A stretch of DNA of 21,871 nt from Betaproteobacteria bacterium (GCA_009921765.1 RFXC01000045.1:1-21871), one strand, 5' to 3'. Counted from the first letter of the stretch, positions 6,485-14,866 are shown. Notes: generated by a model from the sequence alone, not told the origin. A program made the numbers and translations.

Positions 6485-8658
6485 GCCGCAGGCCGTCCCG
6501 CCAGCGCTGCCTTCAACCGCTCTGGCGTGAACGGCACGGTTCGCAGTCTTGCCCCCGTGGCATCGAAAACGGCATTGGCCAGTGCTGCGAAAACCGGCGA
6601 GGCCGCGGGCTCGCCGGCTCCCACTGCGCGCACTGTCGGGCGATCAATCAGGCGAATCGCGATCTCGTCAGGCAGATCGGCAAACCGCAGGATCGGATAG
6701 CTTGCCCAATCCATGCTCTCCAGCCCCGTGGCGTTTGACCGCACCTCCTCATAGAGCGCGCGCGACAGCGTCTGGATGACATTGCCTTCAATCTGATTGC
6801 GGACCCCATCGGGGTTGATGATGAGGCCGCAGTCGTGCGCGACGCACACGCGCTGAACGCGGATCGCCCCGGTTGCCGCGTCGACCTTGACATCCATAGC
6901 CACCGCTGCGTAGGCCGACACGTTGTCGTAATGCACGAAGCCCACGCCCCGTCCGGTGCCGCTACGCCGAGTGCCGCTTGCGCGTGTCTCCCATTTGGCG
7001 AGATCGCGAACGGCGCGCAGCACTTCGATGGCACGCTCGTCTTTCAGATGCCGGATACGGTAGTCGATTGCGTCGGCGCCGGCGAGCGCTGCGAGTTCAT
7101 CGATGAAGGACTCGTTGGCAAACGTGTTCTGAGGCGAGCCCAGACCGCGCAGCGACGATGAACGGACGGGTGAGCGCTCGACCAGGTGAAGCGTTGTCTT
7201 GTTGGCCGGAAAAACATAGGTGGCCTTCGCGTTGCGGTCGGCGCCTGCCTGCAGATATTTTGCGGGCATGCCGGTTTCATCGCCCGCGAGCATGTTGCCC
7301 GCCATGCCGTAGAAGGGCCGCAGCGCATGGTTGGGGCTCCAGACCTCATAGTTCCAGCCGGCGACATTGCCTGCGGCATCGAGCCCCGCGCGCACCCGCA
7401 TGGTCATGGCCGTGCCCTTGGGCTCCCAGAGATGCTCGTCGCGGCGGCTCCAGAGCACCCGAACCGGTTTGCCTGCAAGTTGCGACAGAACCGCCGCGTC
7501 GGCCGAGACATCGTCCGAGCCGTTTTGACCATAGCAGCCCGAGCCTTCGGTCCAGATGAGGCGGACCTGCTCGGGCTTCATGCCGAGCAGTGTGGCAAGA
7601 CTCAGGCGCGTGTTGTGCGAACTCTGCGTGGCAGACCAGATGGTTGCACCCTCGGGGCCCACGTCGGCCACGGAGCAGGAAGGACCGATCGAGGCGTGCA
7701 GCTGGTAGGGCACGTAGTAGTCGGCCTCATGCCGGCGGGGAGCCGTTGCGATTGCCTGATCGGCGTCACCGGTCTTGATGAGCTCGCGATCGGTGGCGGG
7801 CAGTGTTCTGAGCAGTGCCTGCACCTTGCCGTGATCGGCCATGGCGGGCGCCGGCCCCCATTCCACCCGCAGCTCGCGCGCTGCGCGAATGACGTCGACC
7901 TCGCGCTCGGCCACCACCGCGATGAACCGGCCTTTGCGCAGCACGCGGGCGCCGCGAATGGTGGCGATGGAGCCAAGCTCGACCCGCACCGGTTCAGCGC
8001 CAGGCAGCGCGGGACGGATCACCCGGCCGTGCAGCATGCCGGGCACGCGTACATGATGGATGTATCGGTGCGAGCCGAACACTTTCGCGGGCAGCTCCAC
8101 GCGCGGGACGGACTTCCCGATCACCTTGAACTGATCGGGCGTCTTGAGCGGCAGCTTGCCGTTCAGTGGGCGGCTGAGGGTGCCGCCCGCGACCAGATCG
8201 CCGTAGGAGGCTCGCACGCCGCCCGGACCGGTGGCCGCGCCGTCGGCCGTACGGATCTGATCGGCCGGGGCGTTGAAGCGCTTGGATGCGAGCTCGACGA
8301 GCGCGAGTCGGGCTTCGGCCGCGGCCTGCCGGACCTGAGGTCCGGCGAGCATGATGGTGAGACTGCCGAAGGTGCCGATCTGGTCGGGGCAGAGCTCGGT
8401 ATCACCCATGACCAGGTCGATCGCCCAGACGTTGGTATCGAGTTCTTCGGCGATCATCTGTGCAAGGGCTGTCTGAATGCCGGTTCCCAGCTCGACCTTG
8501 CCGGTATGGAAGGTGATGCGGCCATCGGGATGAACCTTCAGCCAGGCGCTGATGTTCTGGAAGCGCGGTGGCAACGCGGGCTGGGCGTTGGCCGACAGGG
8601 GAATGCTGAAGCTGATGGCGAGCGCACCGCCCGCTTGAAGGAAGGCTCGGCGCTTCAT
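6475..8658 (-). CDS. Molybdopterin-binding large subunit of a xanthine dehydrogenase-family oxidoreductase (IorB-like)
   Basis: This 727-residue subunit carries the molybdenum cofactor and the substrate site of an aldehyde/heteroaromatic hydroxylase. The N-terminus MKRRAFLQAGGALAISFSIP is a twin-arginine signal with cleavage near ANA|Q (residue 25), so the mature enzyme is probably periplasmic. Early HTGKVELGTGIQTALAQMIAEEL and DQIGTFGSLTIMLAGPQVRQAAAEAR are typical of isoquinoline 1-oxidoreductase beta-type proteins. GSGCYGQNGSDDVSADAAVLSQ and the C-terminal GAGEPAASPVFAALANAVFDA supply Moco-pocket motifs, with the predicted catalytic Glu683. The ATG at 8658 overlaps the stop of the iron-sulfur subunit (ATGA), and GAGGTGG precedes it. 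The substrate is unknown; quinolines, nicotinate-like rings and aldehydes are all used by this family. Confidence 0.88.
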   Translation of the reverse strand: MKRRAFLQAGGALAISFSIPLSANAQPALPPRFQNISAWLKVHPDGRITFHTGKVELGTGIQTALAQMIAEELDTNVWAIDLVMGDTELCPDQIGTFGSLTIMLAGPQVRQAAAEARLALVELASKRFNAPADQIRTADGAATGPGGVRASYGDLVAGGTLSRPLNGKLPLKTPDQFKVIGKSVPRVELPAKVFGSHRYIHHVRVPGMLHGRVIRPALPGAEPVRVELGSIATIRGARVLRKGRFIAVVAEREVDVIRAARELRVEWGPAPAMADHGKVQALLRTLPATDRELIKTGDADQAIATAPRRHEADYYVPYQLHASIGPSCSVADVGPEGATIWSATQSSHNTRLSLATLLGMKPEQVRLIWTEGSGCYGQNGSDDVSADAAVLSQLAGKPVRVLWSRRDEHLWEPKGTAMTMRVRAGLDAAGNVAGWNYEVWSPNHALRPFYGMAGNMLAGDETGMPAKYLQAGADRNAKATYVFPANKTTLHLVERSPVRSSSLRGLGSPQNTFANESFIDELAALAGADAIDYRIRHLKDERAIEVLRAVRDLAKWETRASGTRRSGTGRGVGFVHYDNVSAYAAVAMDVKVDAATGAIRVQRVCVAHDCGLIINPDGVRNQIEGNVIQTLSRALYEEVRSNATGLESMDWASYPILRFADLPDEIAIRLIDRPTVRAVGAGEPAASPVFAALANAVFDATGARLRTVPFTPERLKAALAGRPAAQA

Positions 8659-9110
8659 GCTGCCACCTCGGCGGCTTTCCGAACGGCTGCCACAATCCGC
8701 ATGTGGGCGCTGCAGCGGCAAAGGTTGCCGTTAAGTGCTTCGCGGATCTGCGCGTCGGTGGGCTTGGGATTGTTGGCGAGCAGCGCAGCGCTGGTCATCA
8801 CCATGCCATTGGTGCAGTAGCCGCATTGAACAGCCTGGGCCTCGATGAAGGCCTTTTGCACCGGATGCGGACGCTCGGGGGTTCCCAGCCCTTCGACCGT
8901 AACCACATCCTGCGTGACTGACGATACCGGGATCGAGCACGAGCGCACAGCCTGACCGCCAACATGCACGGTGCAGGCGCCGCATTGCGCGAGACCGCAG
9001 CCATACTTGGGGCCGGTGAGGCCGAGTTCGCTGATCAGCACCCAAAGAAGGGGCGTATCGGGGGGCGATTCAACCGAGTGCTTTCGGCCGTTGACGGTGA
9101 TGGTGGTCAT
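8655..9110 (-). CDS. [2Fe-2S] small subunit of a molybdenum hydroxylase (IorA-like)
   Basis: This 151-residue electron-transfer subunit has two iron-sulfur domains. The N-terminal plant-type ferredoxin domain has Cys38, Cys43, Cys46 and Cys58 (YGCGLAQCGACTVHV...SC). The C-terminal helical domain has Cys96, Cys99, Cys131 and Cys133 (QCGYCTNGM, GNLCRC). Its length matches the alpha subunit of isoquinoline 1-oxidoreductase. The ATG at 9110 follows a near-perfect AGGAGG. It has no signal peptide of its own, so if the complex is exported it would travel with the Tat-tagged large subunit by the hitch-hiker route. The 4-bp overlap with the next gene suggests equimolar synthesis. Confidence 0.92.
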   Translation of the reverse strand: MTTITVNGRKHSVESPPDTPLLWVLISELGLTGPKYGCGLAQCGACTVHVGGQAVRSCSIPVSSVTQDVVTVEGLGTPERPHPVQKAFIEAQAVQCGYCTNGMVMTSAALLANNPKPTDAQIREALNGNLCRCSAHMRIVAAVRKAAEVAA

Positions 9111-9128
9111 GGTCTCCTCCTGATGGGG

Positions 9129-9144
9129 GCGCCGTGGACGGCGC
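9129..9144. repeat. Short inverted repeat between the ligase and iron-sulfur subunit genes
   Basis: GCGCCG-TGGA-CGGCGC forms a 6-bp G/C-only stem with a 4-base loop, 18 bp upstream of the iron-sulfur subunit start. There is no T-run on either side, so it is not a convincing terminator. It may modulate the transcript between the two genes, or be chance in G/C-rich DNA. Confidence 0.3.
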
Positions 9145-9177
9145 TTGTGTAAAGAGTGTGGGGACGATAACGGTGTT

Positions 9178-10710
9178 TCAGCCTCTTGGCCAGCCTGCGC
9201 GCAGTTCGCGGCGCAGAATTTTGCCCATGGAGTTGCGGGGAAGCGCAGTCACCTGTCGGATTTCCTTAGGCACCTTGTAGGCGGACAGCCTTTCGCGGCA
9301 GAGGCGCGCGAGGTCGTCAGCATCTGCGTTCATGTCTGGTCGCAGCACCACCCATGCGGTCACCTGTTCGCCCCAGTAGGGGTGGGGCAGGCCAGCGGCC
9401 GCGCATTCGGCGATCGCGGGGTGTGAGAGCAGAACCTCCTCGACCTCGCGGGGATAGACGTTTTCGCCGCCGCTGATGATCATGTCGTTCTTGCGGTCCA
9501 CCAGGTACACATAGCCTTCGTCATCGATACGGGCCAGATCGCCGGTCACAAACCAGTCGCCCCGCATCGATTTCGCGGTGGCCTCCGGCAGGTTGAGATA
9601 CCCGGAAAACAGATAGGGCGAGGCCACCGCGAGTTCGCCGACCTCGCCAGCAGGCACGTCCTGTCCGTCGTCATCCAGTACGCGCAGATGGGTGGCCGGA
9701 AGCGGCTGACCGACACAGGCGATCTTGCGCAATTGATCAGCCGGGCGCAGCGCGCAGGCAATGTTGGTCTCGGTCGTGCCATAGCGCTCGAACAGCCGAC
9801 CCTCGCCGAAATGCGCAATGATCTCGGCCTTCATGGATTGCGCAAGCGGCGCGGTGCCCGAGATCACCGCCCTGAGCGAGCTCACGTCGTGGCGGCGTGC
9901 GCGTTCGCCTGCCGCAAAGAGCGCCGCAAAATGCGTGGGCACCATGTAGGCGCTGGTGGCCCGGGTCTGTTCGATGGCGGCGAGCAGAGCGTCGATGTCG
10001 AACTTCGGCATGATGACCACCGAGCCACCAAAGAACACCGGCGCGAGCGCCATCAGAAAGCCCGCGCCATGGAACATGGGCGTGGTGGCCACCGCACGGT
10101 CGTCGGGGCCGTAGCAACCGTGCTCTGCAGCCATCGCGTAGCAGGCCAGCACCCGGCCGCGGTGCGCGAGCATCACGCCCTTGGGCCGGCCGGTGGCGCC
10201 CGAGGTGTACGGCACGGAGAAAATGTCGTGTTCGGTGATGCCGGCATCGAGGCGGTTGGCGCGTGCCTGGGCGATCAATGCTTCGTAGTCGCGTTCCATC
10301 ACGATCACCCGCTCGACCCCCGGCGGCACCGAGGCACGCGCCTGGTCGGCGAGCGCCTCGTCGACAAAGAGCACGCGCGCGCGCGAGTCTTCGCAGATGA
10401 AGCGCAGTTCAGGTCCGGGCGCGGCCGGCCCGACGGTGGCGCAGGCCACCCCGGCAGACGACAGACCGGCGACCAGTTCGAGATACTCGAGCCGATTGCG
10501 GCACTGGATCGCGGCATGGTCGCCACGGCCAAGACCCAGACCGACAGCAAGCTGCGAGACGCGGTCGATGCGCTCAACCAGCTTTCGGTAGGAGAGGTGG
10601 CGCGTGCCTTCGGTGATGGCGATTTTTTCTGGCGTGCGAAATGCAGCCGAGCGGATGCCGTCGGCAATCAGGATGGAACGCGAACCGCCGTGGCGAATGC
10701 TGTCAGACAT
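9178..10710 (-). CDS. AMP-dependent acyl-CoA ligase (ANL superfamily)
   Basis: This 510-residue cytoplasmic enzyme activates a carboxylate with ATP and joins it to CoA. All core motifs are present: P-loop YTSGATGRPKGV at 168-179, the substrate-pocket region PMFHGAGF at 211-218, YGTTE at 310-314, TGDLARIDDEGY at 389-400, DRKNDMIISGGENVYPREVE with hinge Arg406, and PRNSMGKILRR with catalytic Lys497. Medium length and the MIISGGENVYP form fit fatty-acid, benzoate-like or cyclohexanecarboxylate-type ligases, but the acyl group cannot be read off. The ATG at 10710 has no clear Shine-Dalgarno sequence. It lies 67 bp upstream of the molybdenum hydroxylase genes in the same direction, so the three may form one operon. 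It is divergent from the FAD oxidase gene, with 67 bp between starts. Confidence 0.9.
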   Translation of the reverse strand: MSDSIRHGGSRSILIADGIRSAAFRTPEKIAITEGTRHLSYRKLVERIDRVSQLAVGLGLGRGDHAAIQCRNRLEYLELVAGLSSAGVACATVGPAAPGPELRFICEDSRARVLFVDEALADQARASVPPGVERVIVMERDYEALIAQARANRLDAGITEHDIFSVPYTSGATGRPKGVMLAHRGRVLACYAMAAEHGCYGPDDRAVATTPMFHGAGFLMALAPVFFGGSVVIMPKFDIDALLAAIEQTRATSAYMVPTHFAALFAAGERARRHDVSSLRAVISGTAPLAQSMKAEIIAHFGEGRLFERYGTTETNIACALRPADQLRKIACVGQPLPATHLRVLDDDGQDVPAGEVGELAVASPYLFSGYLNLPEATAKSMRGDWFVTGDLARIDDEGYVYLVDRKNDMIISGGENVYPREVEEVLLSHPAIAECAAAGLPHPYWGEQVTAWVVLRPDMNADADDLARLCRERLSAYKVPKEIRQVTALPRNSMGKILRRELRAGWPRG

Positions 10711-10777
10711 GGATTGAAACGATGGGGGTCAGGGTGACGGCTACTATGGCAGCCTTCGGACAGCCAGGCTGAATCTC

Positions 10778-12310
10778 ATGTCGTCGATCGAAACTCTTGC
10801 TGCCGCGCTGCGGGCCATGCTGGGCGCCGAGCATGTCGTGACGGACGCGCCCGAACTGGAGGCGGCCGTGGCCGATCTGTTCCCGTTCCCGCGTCCTGCG
10901 CCTGCGGCGCTGGTGGTACGGCCCGGGTCCACGGCCGAGGTGGCCGAGGTCGTTCGCGAGGCCTGCCTGGCCGGACTTCCGGTGGTGGCGCGTGGGGCAG
11001 GGCTCTCCTACACCCGAGGGCTGGCGGCGCCCTCCGCGGCAGTGGTGGTCGATTCGTCGCGGCTCGACCGCATCGAGATCCATGCCGAGGATATGTTCGC
11101 GGTGGTGGGTAGCGGGGTAAGCTGGCAGCGGCTTGCCGAGGCGCTCGCCCCGCATGGACTTCGCTCGCAGGTGCCAGGCCCCATCTCCGGGGCTGTCACC
11201 ACGGTGGGCGGCGCGATTTCGCAATATGTGCCTGGCAGCATGGATGGCGTGATCGGGGTGAGGGTGGTGCTGGCGGACGGAACCATCGCTGTCACCGGGA
11301 GCGGCGCCCGCGCTGGCGCTCTGCCGTTTCACCGGCATGCCGGCCCCGATCTCACGGGTCTCTTCATTGGCGACTGCGGGGTGTTCGGCGTCAAGACCGA
11401 GGTGGTGCTGCGCCTGGTTCGCGATCAGCCCGCAGCGTTCGCGTCCTTTGCCTACGCCGACCCGCAGGCCATGGTGGCCGACATCATCGAGCTGCGAGCG
11501 GCCGGGCTGGTCACCCGTGCGCTCGTGCTTGATCAGAGTCGGGGCGAAGACGCCGGTCGGATCGAGGCAGGCGAGGCGTTGCGCACCGCCGGCGCGGTGG
11601 CCGCGACTGCCGGGTCGGCGCTGGGGGCGTTTCGCGAAATGGCGTCCATGGTGAAGGGCCGGTTTGAGCTGGCAGCGGCCAAGTGGTCGCTGCACCTCAC
11701 CGCCGAGGCGCCCACTGCGCAGATCGCCGGGCAGCTGATTGCGCTTGCGCGCGAGCGCTGCAGTCGGTCCGCACGCGAGATCGAGCCCACGGTTCCCACG
11801 GCACTACGCGCTCGGCCCTATTCCATTCGAGGATTCGTCGGCGTGGAAGGCGAGCGCTGGATTCCGGTGCACGGCATGCTCGCGCCCTCCAGAGCGCGGG
11901 CCGCACTGGCCGATCTGGAGGCCCTGTTTTCGCGGCATCGTACGGCCATGCAGGCAGTTGGCATCCGTCAGTCTTATCTGATGTCAGCCGCCGGCCCCTA
12001 CCTGACGATCGAGCCGATGTTTTTCTGGCCCGATGAGCTCGACCCCATTCATCTGAAGCATCTGTCTGCGCGCAACCGCGAGCGCTTTGCCGGGCGCCCC
12101 CGAAACGATGCGGCGCGCGAGCTGGTGGGCCGGCTGCGCGCCGAGGCGCGCGAGTGCTTCGAGCGTCATGATGCAGCGCATGCCCAGGCAGGGCGCTTCT
12201 ACCGCCATGCCGAGCGGCTCGATGCGGGGTCGGCGGCGCTGCTCGCGCGGCTGCGCGACGCGCTCGACCCCGATCGGCGCATGAACCCGGGCGTGCTGGG
12301 ATTGGGTTGA
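10778..12310 (+). CDS. FAD-linked oxidase/dehydrogenase (GlcD/VAO-PCMH type)
   Basis: This 510-residue flavoenzyme would oxidise an alpha-hydroxy acid, alcohol or similar substrate. The FAD-binding PCMH domain spans about residues 42-220: VVRPGSTAEVAEVVREA, then LPVVARGAGLSYTRGL, the pyrophosphate-binding VPGPISGAVTTVGGAISQ, and SMDGVIGVRVVLADG. GLFIGDCGVFGVKTEVVLRL closes the domain as in glycolate oxidase GlcD. The C-terminal cap domain ends in the family signature LDPDRRMNPGVLGLG. There is no iron-sulfur domain, signal peptide or membrane segment, so it is a soluble cytoplasmic enzyme whose electron acceptor is unknown. The ATG at 10778 has only a weak AGG upstream. It is divergent from the acyl-CoA ligase and convergent with the TctC-like gene, 19 bp away. 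Substrate specificity is not readable. Confidence 0.85.
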   Translation: MSSIETLAAALRAMLGAEHVVTDAPELEAAVADLFPFPRPAPAALVVRPGSTAEVAEVVREACLAGLPVVARGAGLSYTRGLAAPSAAVVVDSSRLDRIEIHAEDMFAVVGSGVSWQRLAEALAPHGLRSQVPGPISGAVTTVGGAISQYVPGSMDGVIGVRVVLADGTIAVTGSGARAGALPFHRHAGPDLTGLFIGDCGVFGVKTEVVLRLVRDQPAAFASFAYADPQAMVADIIELRAAGLVTRALVLDQSRGEDAGRIEAGEALRTAGAVAATAGSALGAFREMASMVKGRFELAAAKWSLHLTAEAPTAQIAGQLIALARERCSRSAREIEPTVPTALRARPYSIRGFVGVEGERWIPVHGMLAPSRARAALADLEALFSRHRTAMQAVGIRQSYLMSAAGPYLTIEPMFFWPDELDPIHLKHLSARNRERFAGRPRNDAARELVGRLRAEARECFERHDAAHAQAGRFYRHAERLDAGSAALLARLRDALDPDRRMNPGVLGLG

Positions 12311-12316
12311 CCGGAT

Positions 12317-12337
12317 TGCGGTGAGCCGCTCACTGTG
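12317..12337. repeat. Small inverted repeat at the convergent FAD oxidase/TctC gene ends
   Basis: cggtgag-ccg-ctcactg can form a 7-pair stem (one G-T pair) spanning the TctC-like stop codon, in the short gap where two genes converge. No T-run follows on either strand, so a terminator role is possible but weakly supported. Confidence 0.25.
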
Positions 12338-13319
12338 CCTTGATGTTTGCCTGCTGGATCACCTTGCCCCACTTCTCCGCTTCCGAGGCGATGAAGGTCT
12401 TGAAGGTCTCAGGCGGACCACCCACCACGTCGCTGCCAAAACCGATCAGGCGCTCGCGCATTTCTGGTGTGCGGATGATCTGGTCGATCTCGGTATTGAG
12501 CTTGGTAATGATGTCGCGCGGGACACCTGACTGCGCGGCGAATCCGAACCAGCCGGTGGCCTCGTAGCCAGTGACGCCGAGCTCGTGCAGCGTCGGGAAC
12601 TGGGGTGCGGCAGCCGACCGCTGCGAGTTGGTGAGACCGATCATGCGCACCTTGCCCGCCTTCTCGTTGGGGATGACGGTGGACAGGCTGTCAAACATCA
12701 GATTGATCTGCCCGGCCACCAGGTCGACCACCGCATGGCCCGTGCCCTTGTAGGGGATGTGAACCATCTTGACGCCGGTCATCATCGAAAACAGTTCGGC
12801 AAACAGATGGGTGGCTGTACCCTGCCCGGTTGAGCCATAGGTGAGTTTGTTCGGGTTGGCGCGCGCGTAGGCGAGAAACTCGTTCAGGTTGTTCACCGGC
12901 ACAGAGGGGTGGACCACCAGCGCGTTCGAAATCTTGGCCACCAGGATGATGGGCGCAATATCGCGGTCGACGTCGTAGGGCACCTTTGCCACCAGAAATC
13001 GATTGAGCGACAGGCTGTTTGAGCCAAGGAGTAGCGTGTATCCATCAGGCGGCGACTTGACCACGAAATCAACGCCGATGATGGTGCTGCCGCCGGGTTT
13101 GTTTTCCACCAGCACCGGCTGGCCCCAGCGTTCGGTGAGCTTGGTGCCCACGGCACGCGCGATCATGTCGGTGGGGCCGCCCGGCGGGAACGGGACGATC
13201 ACCCGGATCGGGCGGTTGGGATAGTCGGAAGCTTGCGCCAGGACGGGTGCGCTGGCAGTGGTCGCCAGGGCGAGCAGTGCGGCCGAAAGCACGCGGCGGA
13301 CAGATTGTCTGGGGGTCAT
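12330..13319 (-). CDS. Tripartite tricarboxylate transporter-family substrate-binding protein (TctC/Bug)
   Basis: This 329-residue periplasmic binding protein has a Sec signal peptide (RQSVRRVLSAALLALATTASAPVLA, cleaved near residue 28). The mature N-terminus shows the family hallmark YPNRPIRVIVPFPPGGPTDMIAR, followed by GQPVLVENKPGGSTIIG and later YGSTGQGTATHLFAELF. This family binds small carboxylates such as citrate, aromatic acids, nicotinate or amino acids. The ATG at 13319 has GGAG seven bases upstream. No TctA/TctB membrane partner is encoded in the window, which is usual for the expanded Bug families of Burkholderiales. It lies 31 bp downstream of the methyltransferase gene and could be co-transcribed with it, but functional linkage to the ligase/hydroxylase block is equally possible. 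Confidence 0.92.
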   Translation of the reverse strand: MTPRQSVRRVLSAALLALATTASAPVLAQASDYPNRPIRVIVPFPPGGPTDMIARAVGTKLTERWGQPVLVENKPGGSTIIGVDFVVKSPPDGYTLLLGSNSLSLNRFLVAKVPYDVDRDIAPIILVAKISNALVVHPSVPVNNLNEFLAYARANPNKLTYGSTGQGTATHLFAELFSMMTGVKMVHIPYKGTGHAVVDLVAGQINLMFDSLSTVIPNEKAGKVRMIGLTNSQRSAAAPQFPTLHELGVTGYEATGWFGFAAQSGVPRDIITKLNTEIDQIIRTPEMRERLIGFGSDVVGGPPETFKTFIASEAEKWGKVIQQANIKAQ

Positions 13320-13350
13320 GGGGTCTCCGGCTGAGAGGAATTTAGGGGGA

Positions 13351-14472
13351 TCAGAAGGCGCGGCCGCGCCGCACTGCCGAGACGAAGGTCATCGGATGCA
13401 GACGGTGTGGTGGAAGCGTTGCAGGTCGCTCCGGGCCCGGATCCTGGGGCAGACCATAGCGGGCCTGGACATCGGAAAAGCCAGCCCGCGCGAGCTCGTC
13501 GCGCCAATCGAATTCAAGGAGCGTGTGGGCATAGGGTTCATTGTTTCGTGCGGCGTAGCCGCTCAGAAGCCAGCGACCGACGGTGCCCCCGATGGCCTCG
13601 AACATGTCGTAGGCAACCAGCAGCCCGCCAGGGCGCAGCACCCGTGCCGCCTCCCGGATGGTCTGGCGAATCACCTCGGGCGGGAGTTCATGCCACAGCC
13701 AGTGCGAGGCCACCACGTCGAGGCTTGCGTCAGGAAAGCTGAGATCGTCGGCACTGCACTGAACCAGGGTGACGGGCGTGTGCTCTTCAAGCGTGCGCAG
13801 CGCCCCCAGCTGCAGACTGCCTGCGCACACATCGCAGCCATAGACCTCGGCCTGCGGCAATGCGCGCTTGATGGCACGCGTGGACCGCCCAGCGGTGCAG
13901 CCCTGGTCCAGGATCGCACGGGGCTCGAGCGCAAGCTCGCTCAAACGTTCGGCGATCCGGGCTGCGTAGAAGTCCACCAGTGCGTCGGGATCCGAGAGCG
14001 CAAATGAAAGACCGGTGGTGTACCAGGCGAGTGCATAGGCATTGACCGGCTCGCGCCACAGTCCACCAGGCTGCTGATGCGTCTCGGTGTCGGCGATGTA
14101 GGCGGGCACCGTGAGACCGGGATCCAGTTGCAGATGCGCGAGCCCCTCCGCTTCGGCAAGAAGGGGCGCCAGCTGATCTTTCTGCCGCGCCACTTCGGTG
14201 GAAAAGCCCCAGCGCCCCGACCATTTCATCTGCTGGATACGGCGCTCCAGCCAGGCATAGAGCCGATAAGACGGGCTGGTTTGCATGCTGTGTTCGAGGG
14301 CTGCCACGGTGGGTGCCAATGCCTCATCGGCCTCACGCACCACCTCGCGATAGAGCGAGCCGCCCCAGTGGCGCTTCAGTCCGGAGAGGTAGCTTTGCCA
14401 CGCATCGACCTCGAACGAGGTCTGCCAGGCGCGGGAAGCGGGACGGGAGGAGCCTGGACCGGGGGCGTTCAT
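13351..14472 (-). CDS. Class I SAM-dependent methyltransferase, unknown substrate
   Basis: This 373-residue cytoplasmic protein has a Rossmann methyltransferase domain in its C-terminal half. It shows motif I AILDQGCTAGRST at about 186-198, an acidic residue after the second strand (VYGCDVCAGSL, Asp214), SADDLSFPDASLDVVASHWLWHEL at 240-262, and ARVLRPGGLLVAYDMFE at 276-292. The first 180 residues are not an obvious known domain. They are helical and rich in Trp, Tyr and Glu (ERRIQQMKWSGRWGFSTE), and probably form a substrate-recognition cap. The ATG at 14472 lies 4 bp after the stop of the small upstream gene, suggesting coupled translation. Candidates include a small-molecule, quinone-like or protein methyltransferase; the sequence does not decide. 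Confidence 0.82.
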   Translation of the reverse strand: MNAPGPGSSRPASRAWQTSFEVDAWQSYLSGLKRHWGGSLYREVVREADEALAPTVAALEHSMQTSPSYRLYAWLERRIQQMKWSGRWGFSTEVARQKDQLAPLLAEAEGLAHLQLDPGLTVPAYIADTETHQQPGGLWREPVNAYALAWYTTGLSFALSDPDALVDFYAARIAERLSELALEPRAILDQGCTAGRSTRAIKRALPQAEVYGCDVCAGSLQLGALRTLEEHTPVTLVQCSADDLSFPDASLDVVASHWLWHELPPEVIRQTIREAARVLRPGGLLVAYDMFEAIGGTVGRWLLSGYAARNNEPYAHTLLEFDWRDELARAGFSDVQARYGLPQDPGPERPATLPPHRLHPMTFVSAVRRGRAF

Positions 14473-14476
14473 GGGA

Positions 14477-14866
14477 TCAGCGGGTGAACATGGCCGCGCT
14501 CACGTCGGGTGACGCATCGGGCGAGGTGAAGGCGCTCAGCAGGGCGCGGCCGAATTCGGCTTCTTCGGTGGCGAACCACGCGGCCATGGCTGCACTCTGG
14601 CCCGCTTTCTCGAGTGCGCCATCGTCGAGAAGCTGGCGTTCGCCCAGCGCCAGGCGCAGTCGCTGGAGTTCAGACTTGAGCACATAGACTTCGCCCGCAA
14701 GCGACAGGATGACGCTCATCAGTCGGGCGCTATCCATCGGGTCACCGGGCGCAAGACCGGCGAGCCCGGCGAAGCGGAGCGCGTCCTGCGGGGCGGTGGC
14801 AGGCGGAGGCGGTTCCTCGCGCGGACCCGAGGTGGCGCCTGATGCGGGGGGCGGATCGAGGGTCAT
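14477..14866 (-). CDS. Small proline-rich, partly helical protein of unknown function
   Basis: I do not recognise this 129-residue protein. The first 28 residues are Pro/Ala/Gly-rich and probably disordered. Residues 45-78 look like one amphipathic helix with leucine spacing suited to a coiled coil (VYVLKSELQRLRLAL). A second helical part at 83-113 contains AAWFATEEAEFGRALLSAF, and the tail is again Ser/Pro-rich. No signal peptide is visible. The ATG at 14866 is preceded by GAGG at eight bases; a longer start 15 codons upstream is possible but lacks such a site. The 4-bp gap to the methyltransferase gene suggests a dedicated partner or regulator of that enzyme. This is inference from position only. 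Confidence 0.65.
   Translation of the reverse strand: MTLDPPPASGATSGPREEPPPPATAPQDALRFAGLAGLAPGDPMDSARLMSVILSLAGEVYVLKSELQRLRLALGERQLLDDGALEKAGQSAAMAAWFATEEAEFGRALLSAFTSPDASPDVSAAMFTR

Noticed and set aside
7186..8820. A 544-codon open frame on the plus strand opposite the molybdenum hydroxylase genes
   Set aside because: It is antisense to two well-conserved proteins. Its translation is His/Arg/Gly-rich without any known motif, as expected from high-G+C codon bias.
12317..12337. A bidirectional intrinsic terminator between the convergent FAD oxidase and TctC genes
   Set aside because: A stem can form, but no T-run follows on either strand, so it is listed only as a weak inverted repeat.
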